Assembly (NCBI RefSeq): GCF_000003815.2
Contig: NC_049981.1
Span: forward strand, 9,181,779-9,245,778
Source: Branchiostoma floridae
Taxonomy: Eukaryota > Chordata > Leptocardii > Amphioxiformes > Branchiostomatidae
Length of the DNA: 64,000 nt
Direction: 5' to 3'
Of the stretch, positions 57,601 through 64,000 are shown piece after piece. The notes below the pieces were generated by a model. The model made no database searches. It worked only from the letters and a program-made list of their open reading frames with translations, and was not told where the DNA came from. Made by a program: the position numbers and the translations under genes. Numbering within the stretch: the first letter of the stretch is position 1; the number at the start of each line of letters is the position of its first letter.

Positions 57601-59871
57601 AAGCTCATCTGAGATTAGTGCTTGACAGGAAAGAGGGTCAAGCAGCAGTGCTCCAAGCAGCACTACCGGAGCCAAAGTCTGTATCCAAAGGGCTAAACTC
57701 GGGGGACAGTTGGACACTATTTAGCCTTTGGTTATTGTCTTTGCCCCCCTCTACATAGATCTGCTTGGAGATTACCCGAGCCCCTTCCAATGAGATGGGG
57801 AAGATTTTTCAGGTGAAGATATGGCGAGTTTTGAATTTGGTGACCTATCTACAAGTATGACCAAAGCTCGCCTACAGTGTGACAGGACTTTCACCCCGGG
57901 TAGATCACTACCCTGTCGCCTACAGTCTCGCCCGACTAGGCCCAAGATAACACCGTACGTAGTACACCAGCACTTCATTATCGGGGCAGAAAGTCCCCCT
58001 CCCTCACATCACGATAAACATCTCTCCGTCTCTAATCCCAGGTCGCAGCTCAGACACCATTTCATTACTTGATTAACCCTCTTGACCTGGATAAGACAAA
58101 ACCAGCGTACCTTAAAGAATGTACAAGGTGGAGAAACTGTCCGTCCAAGGCTTAAAGTCTACACCTGTCTTAGGGAAGCTGAGATTTCTACTTTCGCCCT
58201 CATTAAACTGGATCTACAGATAAGGCTCAGAAGACAAGGCCTTCAAGTCTGACTATGCCATATAAGTCCTGGCTTAGACGCAAATGGATTACGTCTAATC
58301 CGAGAGGAATTTGGTGAATTAAGGGGGAAAATTGTTTGATGTTTGAAACTCGTTAAGGTGCGAAGTATTTGTACACGTAGGGTAGGTAGCGAAAGGTTGA
58401 TATAGGGCCCCTTGGAATTAAGTTTCTTTTATCTTTGTAAAGACTTTGTAAAAAGAAAAATCTCTTAATTACATTCGCCGGGAAGGTTAAGTTTTAGGCA
58501 CCGTTCCTCTCTATAGATAGATTTGGGCTCCCTTACAGCTTTTTTGGAACTGCAGGGGCCGATTTCGTTTCATAATTTGGGAGAGAGATTAACTCAAGAA
58601 GTGGTTGTCGCAATTTTCTTCGATCCTGCCATCTATATCTGAAACACTAGATCTTCAACTTGACCAGGTTGTAAAGACCTTGTTTAGATCTTTATTCGTC
58701 CGTCACAATTTGAAAAGATAATGTCGTCCTAAAACTGAGAGTCTGTTTGCAAGTTCATGCCCAGAGTCTAATAGAAATGATTGTAGAAATGTAGGTTCGT
58801 GCAAGATACAGCAAGGCACTGGAACTGGCTAATAAAAGATAAACATTGGCAGAAAACCTTGATAACCGCTATCATATCGTTACAGCAAACCCAAAAGAAC
58901 TAGTCGTAGAGTCTGATCATCTTTGGTATGTTCACATGCAATGGTTCTCAATTCAAATAAATGATAAAGAGAATAATTTATCATTTAAATGGTCAAGTCG
59001 AGTTCAACACGTAAACATGATTATCAAGGTCCGCCATCAACACCTCCGTGGACAATCAATTTTCCTTGAATCCGCGCAGTTCCCGAATGTGCCGCCTGGT
59101 TCTGCTTTCACGGTCGTCTGTTTCAAGATGGCGGCTTGCCCCTAGCTCCAGGTGTGGGGGCTAATTGTTAGGTCATAAAGTTCGCGTGACCTTGACATAA
59201 CCTTCGCGGCTTCGGGCGTTCTGAAACCAGCGGGGATGGGTTCATGATTGAGTGGGAGTCTCCCATGACTTCTTGTTCACATGTGAAGAACAATTTGTAG
59301 TAAAGTGCCATTCCTTGAACCCCTTTACGCACCACACTGTGACAGAACTATTTTACGAGGTTTGATGTTTTCGAGTCAGGTGTGAGACATATATCACTCC
59401 GCCGTGCTAAAATGGGTTTGAAAACAAGTTTACAGGTTTGTACCACACTGAAAAGGAATGTTTCATTGTGTTCATTTATTGATACGTGACTTAAATTCAT
59501 TTGGCCTGAACTTTTTAATTTTAATACGTAGCTGCGTGAATTCTTTTTGAGCTAAATGGTAGATATCATAGGTAACTGTTTAATAAATTACTTAATGACA
59601 TATAACGTTTGGGTGACAGCATTTATAGCGATAAGAAAATAACATAATAACCTAGCATGCCCAGTAATATACGATAGCCGGAAAGTTGTATTATCGATAA
59701 GTGTGGTGGGTTCTTTAAGTTTAACCTGCACGAGGTGTCTTTGAGGACCTTAGGCTTTACCGTCCTATCCGAGAGGACGTCCGTAAATCAAACAAGCTAT
59801 ATGTAGCTACGTGATCATTTTCAACCGAGCCGAGTGAGAATCTTGGAATTGATGACCTTCCTACACACATT
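54641..59871. other. Gene-poor stretch
   Basis: No supported exon. Two GC-balanced islands, 55880-56130 and 58080-58330, differ from the AT-rich surroundings. The second contains GGATTACGTCTAATCCGAG-type homeodomain-like palindromes and could be conserved non-coding DNA. CTGCTTGGAGATTA occurs alone at about 57762. Confidence 0.3.
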
Positions 59872-59948
59872 GGGGCATGCTAGGGATTCGAACCCAGAAT
59901 CTTTAGATTCCAAGCCAACGGCTCTTACCACAAGGCTGCCATGACAGC
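59872..59948 (-). mobile_element. tRNA-like SINE head
   Basis: Minus strand: GGCAGCCTTGTGGTAAGAGC (A box), then TGGAATCTAAAGATTCTGGG and GGTTCGAATCCCTAGCATGC (intact B box). No acceptor stem closes around it, so it is a SINE or tRNA-derived head rather than a working tRNA. Confidence 0.55.
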
Positions 59949-60928
59949 TCTCTTGAAACATAACAAAACATATTTCTTACTAGTATTTATTTGTTTATTC
60001 AGAGTCTCTTTTCTTAAACGAATTGGATCTCTCAGCAACAGGGTACTAGTACTGCTTTTAAGAGGGGGCCTGGGTACATACATACAAATAATACAGCAAT
60101 AAATTATATGACCGTCACAAATCAATGCTAAATGTTACATGCCCGTATTCCAGGAAATTTAGACTCAGCATATTTTTTACCTACGGCTTAGATATGTTCT
60201 CTTTCCTGTCTTGACACCTGGGACAAAATCTTCTGGCTATCGCTGTGACAAATCATTTCCATCCCGGACCTCCGCCCCACGAGTATCCCGGATGAAAGGG
60301 CTAAGTAAGCGGAAAATTCAAACCACAGTTTTCCCTGTAGAGCCAAGCAGAAAATGTTGATCTTTTACGGTCGTCATGGCGACTTAAAACCAGCTTTGTT
60401 CCTCGATATATCTACTCTATTGAGAGTTCTTTAATTGACGTAAAAATGTAGCCTAATTAAATGTAATACAGAGAGTGAATGTAAATGGTTTCCCAATCTG
60501 GCGTCAGTTAAAAGTGACCCCGACTAATAGAATAAGTCGCTATTTTAATCCCTCTTTAAAAGGTTGACAGGTGTGACCTTTGGTGTCAAGGTCACGTCTA
60601 AGGCAGATCATCAGATTTCCTAGTCATGATACTGATCTTTCACATGTCGTTTTTTAAAATCAATTGTCGGGTCTTTTTAATCAATTGAAGTATCTACGTT
60701 TCCTTTATATTATATTTATTTTTCCTGTTATTGATTGATCATATTCTGATCTTATTTTGGAAAACGCTGCAGTTTAAGAAAAAAGTGAAGACACTGAAAC
60801 GATCGTTGGTGTACGGTGACTTCAGAGTGCACAAATAGTCTACTTAGAGTACTATTATTTAGAGTAGTAAATCGTCTCTAGTAAACACAATCAGACACTA
60901 GTCGACTCACTAGCATTAAAAAGTTAAA

Positions 60929-61187
60929 CCCTTCCCGCGCCTGATGGCGCATAGGGCGGTGCCCATCTCTGTTTCCTTAGCTCTGGGCCACACAACGTAA
61001 TCACTACAGAAGGGGGCTAGTCCACTGGCGTGTGTTCAACAACAATACTCTTTCCCGACGACTGCTGAGTGCAAAGCAGAGAAAGCAGCATGTACCATTT
61101 TTAAAGTCTTTGGTATGTCTCGGCCGGGATCGAACTCACGACCTACCGAATGCAAGGCGAACACTCTATCCACTAGGCCATTGCACC
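60929..61187 (-). mobile_element. tRNA-derived SINE, family A (best preserved)
   Basis: Minus strand: GGTGCAATGGCCTAGTGGAT opens the tRNA-like head (A box), and GTCGTGAGTTCGATCCCGGC holds the B box. The body has CATACCAAAGACTTTAAAAA and GCTGCTTTCTCTGC; the tail ends CGCGGGAAGGG. It is collinear with 34984-35253 over its whole length. Confidence 0.85.
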
Positions 61188-61273
61188 GTGACCTACGTCA
61201 CTAGCATACAGCAGACGTAAGTCACGTGGGATGAAGGACATCGCATGTCTTTTGTTTTCCTGATCATTATTGC

Positions 61274-61412
61274 TAGTCTCCAAGCAGATTCTCCGGTGCC
61301 ATAAGATAGTATCAAAGCTGACCAATGAGTATGGCCGACCGAAGGGAGTCAAACGGGCCCTTGGCCAGCTTTGATACTATCTTATGGCACCGTGGGATCT
61401 GCTTGGAGATTA
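61274..61412. repeat. Long-arm foldback element (CTGCTTGGAGATTA family)
   Basis: TCTCCAAGCAGATTCTCCGG, TGCCATAAGATAGTATCAAA and GCTG on the left are mirrored by CAGC, TTTGATACTATCTTATGGCA and ATCTGCTTGGAGATTA on the right. The arms are about 50 bp around a loop of about 40 bp. Confidence 0.92.
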
Positions 61413-62710
61413 CATTATAGCACGGTATCAGCTTTCTGCTGGGTTGACCATAGTTGGTGTCTGTGGGGCTAGTTATGAATGCACAGAGAGTTTCAAGTGT
61501 TGAGAGTTTCAAATGTGGGTCTGTCACGTCTACCAGGCAGTGTTGGGATATAGTCATCGATCAGAAAGCTCAATAGTTTTCATACAGCGCTTTGGAACAG
61601 ATGCTGATCATTGTTGCCCGGTATCGTCTTCTGCTGCGGAGCCATTGTGACAGTGAATGCCCAGAGAGGAGAAGAATAGACATAGACTGACCGGTATTGA
61701 GCTTCGCTGACTCACGTCTTACTCAATCAAGGACTAACGGTCACATTTCAAAGACAAGATAACATCGTGGTGGGTCAGGGTTGGGTGGGGTGCTGGTGGG
61801 GTTGAAAGGACACTAAATCTGCCAAGATTTCGCCCCAAATTTCCTTTTACTACGGTCTGGTGTTTCTCAAAGATTCTAGTCTATGTCACTATACGTTATC
61901 TAGCAAAGAAGGGCTGCCTCAATGTCAGGCATGGGTTAGTGGGGCAACGGGTTATAAATTATGATAGGATGTGTATGTGTCAATTTAATAATATTTTCAA
62001 TAAGCGGTACGTATGTTATCTGCTAATTAAAACATGTAGCTGCAAAACAGCGTGCACGTATTCATAGCTCTTCCTCGATGTTTTTTTTCTACCTTCACCA
62101 ATGTTATGTTTTTGATGCCGTGTGTGTGTGTATGAGTTTGTGTTTATGGACAGCAGACCTTAGGATTTATTAGAGCGACGGTGTGTATGTACAATGTATT
62201 GGGCATAAGATGGTCTAGATCGATAATCCCTAGCGAAACCCTACGGTACTGTAGCGGAACGTCCGGGTTTGATATGTTTTTAATGCCTTAGAGGTAAGAT
62301 GTGTACATAGCCTATAATGTAGACATAGATAGACACAAAAAGGGAAGAGATCTGGAATCTATCTGTTGTTATAAAGATGTCTTTCTTTGATAGGAAGTTC
62401 AGAAGAGGCAGGGAGGTATTGGGGGTTACTTGTATGTATGGGGGAAGGGAAGGACACAGAAAAGGGGACGGGTCTGTGACTTGTCACTTCTTATAACATT
62501 ATCTTCCTTTATCTTTTCAATTAGACGTACTGAGGTTATCTCATACAGGGCAATGTCACTGAGAGCACGTGGCTCGAACTGGTTACATGTATTTAGATAG
62601 GAGTGGGACAAAAAAATGAGGTCTGGGATGTATCAGTTGGTTATAAAGATGTCTTTCTTCACTATACTAATTCTGAGGAATCAGATCAGTGTAATTGTCA
62701 ATGGAGATGT

Positions 62711-62942
62711 AATGCTAGTTTACCTTTATCCTCGGGGTAACCTATATCCGATGCTTCTAAGAACAGGCTATTTCATATATAGGGCTATCAAGAAGACGAA
62801 CGGTGATAACAAAATGAAAATTTTGAAAATGTCCATTCAAGAAACCACCTTAAGTTAACTTCCGTTGATGTAATGTCCTTAGATACGCTGTTTATAAAAG
62901 CAACGGATATAGGCTACCAGCGAATAAAGGTGAACTAGCGTT
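62711..62942. mobile_element. Palindromic MITE-like element (TTCACCTTTATC family)
   Basis: Left AATGCTAGTTTACCTTTATC then AACCTATATCCGATGCTTCT. Right AGCAACGGATATAGGCTACC then AATAAAGGTGAACTAGCGTT. It has complete outer ends of 232 bp. Confidence 0.75.
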
Positions 62943-63299
62943 AGATAGAGTGTGATGGAGGAGGTCGGGTACCTACGCATTATTAGTTGATCTTGCAATG
63001 ATGTGTGTCTTCCTTGACTTTTTTTTTTTTTCAATTAGGATCTCTAGGGTTATCTCCAGTTAGCCCAGTGTCTGTGGGAGGGGACAGACTGAGGGGGTCG
63101 GGGGTCATAGAGGGCAGATCTGGTCGTCATCAGTTGAACAACAGCACATCTCTGTATCTTCTTTTTTTCAATCAACAGTTCGGAGGTTATCTCGTGCAAG
63201 ACGGTGCCAGTGGGAGGAGACATCAGGGAGATAGAGATGGGGGAGTAGGAGCCAGACTTTACGCACACCTCCATCTACTCTAGTATGCAGGCCTCTAGA

Positions 63300-63559
63300 T
63301 ACCCTGGGAGCCAGCCAGGATCGGGCAGCTAGGACAGTTTATTCGGTGGCCCAAGACAGTCAGGCCCGCCGATCTCCTATTAGCGCCCCGAGGAGTTAAA
63401 GCGCGATGTGGTCCACCTGCCCTGTTCCCGATGGGAAAAGGGTAGCGATAACTCATAACTCCTTCAGGCTTAAACTCCCCGAAGTTCGGCGGGCTGACTA
63501 TACCTTAGCTCCCCGAACAAAACTCGCTAGCTACCCGGTCCTGTCTGGCTCCCAGGGTA
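63300..63559. repeat. Foldback element (TACCCTGGGAGCCAG ends)
   Basis: TACCCTGGGAGCCAGCCAGG and CCTGTCTGGCTCCCAGGGTA are inverted repeats. Inner modules (GGCCCGCCGA / TCGGCGGGCTGACT and GGGGCGCTAA-like / TTAGCTCCCC) also pair. GC richer than its surroundings, with no ORF. Confidence 0.8.
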
Positions 63560-63870
63560 GCCTCTTGACAGAGTGAAGCTAGTCTCTACCAGACACCGGC
63601 CTGGCTGTATAGCGCTAGGAGACTATGGCCAAATTAGGAATAAAAGCCTAGTAGGAGGTAATTGGTATAAGGGTGAAGTAGTGGACGTCTGCTTAGAGAC
63701 TAGAGAGAAGGTAGCCTGTGTACCATCCTCCGTAGTAATATCAAGCTCAATCTTTTCACTTGCTAACCGCGGAGTCTGGCCCTGATCGCATGATTGATGT
63801 ACGAAGGAGGATCGGGCTTGGGGCCTGGTATCCAGGCTAATAGTACCCAGGCTAGGGAGAAACTCCAGAG
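63560..63870. repeat. Mosaic of foldback ends
   Basis: Contains TAGTCTCTACCAGACA, GTCTGCTTAGAGACTAG, AGCCTGTGTACCATCCTCCG, ACGAAGGAGGATCGGGC, CCTGGTATCCAGGCTA and GTACCCAGGCTAGG. These are ends of several foldback families packed into 300 bp, consistent with repeated nesting. Confidence 0.55.
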
Positions 63871-63938
63871 TGTCGGTTACGCAAAGGGAAGGGTAGCCTC
63901 CTCCGCCGGCCTTTCTGTGGGCATTGCCTAACTCTTGT

Positions 63939-63994
63939 ATAGTTACTCTTACTTACGCCAAGTTGGCGTAAGTGTAAGAAGTAAGAGTAACTAT
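63939..63994. repeat. Hairpin with bulge
   Basis: ATAGTTACTCTTACTTACGC on the left pairs with GTAAGAGTAACTAT on the right, and CGCCAAGTTGGCG forms the tip. A bulge of about nine bases sits in the right arm. The window ends just beyond it. Confidence 0.85.
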
Positions 63995-64000
63995 TCAAGC

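Noticed and set aside
59872-59948. Possible functional tRNA with a perfect B box
   Set aside because: The acceptor stem does not close and the order of modules matches a SINE head.

Overview
This is eukaryotic animal DNA: spliced genes with GT/AG introns, a eukaryotic tRNA with a T-run Pol III terminator, tRNA-derived SINEs, non-LTR (LINE) fragments, many foldback/MITE-like elements, and two 100-N scaffold gaps (1092-1191 and 18555-18654). The repeat style (short foldback elements ending in CTGCTTGGAGATTA-like or TAGCCTGGTAYCCAG-like sequence) and the intron/exon layout suggest a cephalochordate (amphioxus, Branchiostoma-like) scaffold. That assignment is inference from recognition, not a database match.

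1-9.2 kb: one well-supported gene on the minus strand, mitochondrial succinate-semialdehyde dehydrogenase (ALDH5A1-like). Nine coding exons run from 9028 down to 1410; every junction keeps frame and the sum is 525 codons plus stop. The introns hold two hAT-type MITEs with 8-bp target duplications, SINE copies, a long (CACT)n tract, and a 51-bp minisatellite that grew from the exon 7/intron 7 junction, so each unit carries a copy of the exon end and its 5' splice site. Upstream is a promoter-like stretch with a DR1 nuclear-receptor motif.

9.5-12.6 kb: a roughly 600-bp block upstream of the gene is present twice, the second copy split by about 0.9 kb. Each copy carries a minus-strand ATG, a basic short ORF and a strong 5' splice site, so these may be duplicated alternative first exons.

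12.6-41 kb: mostly gene-poor and repeat-rich. It contains foldback elements, microsatellites, 100-200 bp tandem duplications, SINEs, and a LINE 3' remnant at 32748-33117.

41.2-42.65 kb: a possible three-exon minus-strand gene for a small secreted protein (TATA-like box, signal peptide, dibasic sites). It is unrecognised and tentative.

42.7-64 kb: gene-poor. A 5'-truncated LINE has its reverse-transcriptase part on the minus strand abutting an endonuclease piece on the plus strand, as expected from twin-priming inversion. A tRNA-Arg(ACG) gene at 52823-52895 lies downstream of what look like two decayed copies of its own tandem unit. The rest is SINEs, foldbacks and simple repeats. Outside the SSADH gene and the tRNA I see no gene that can be called with confidence.
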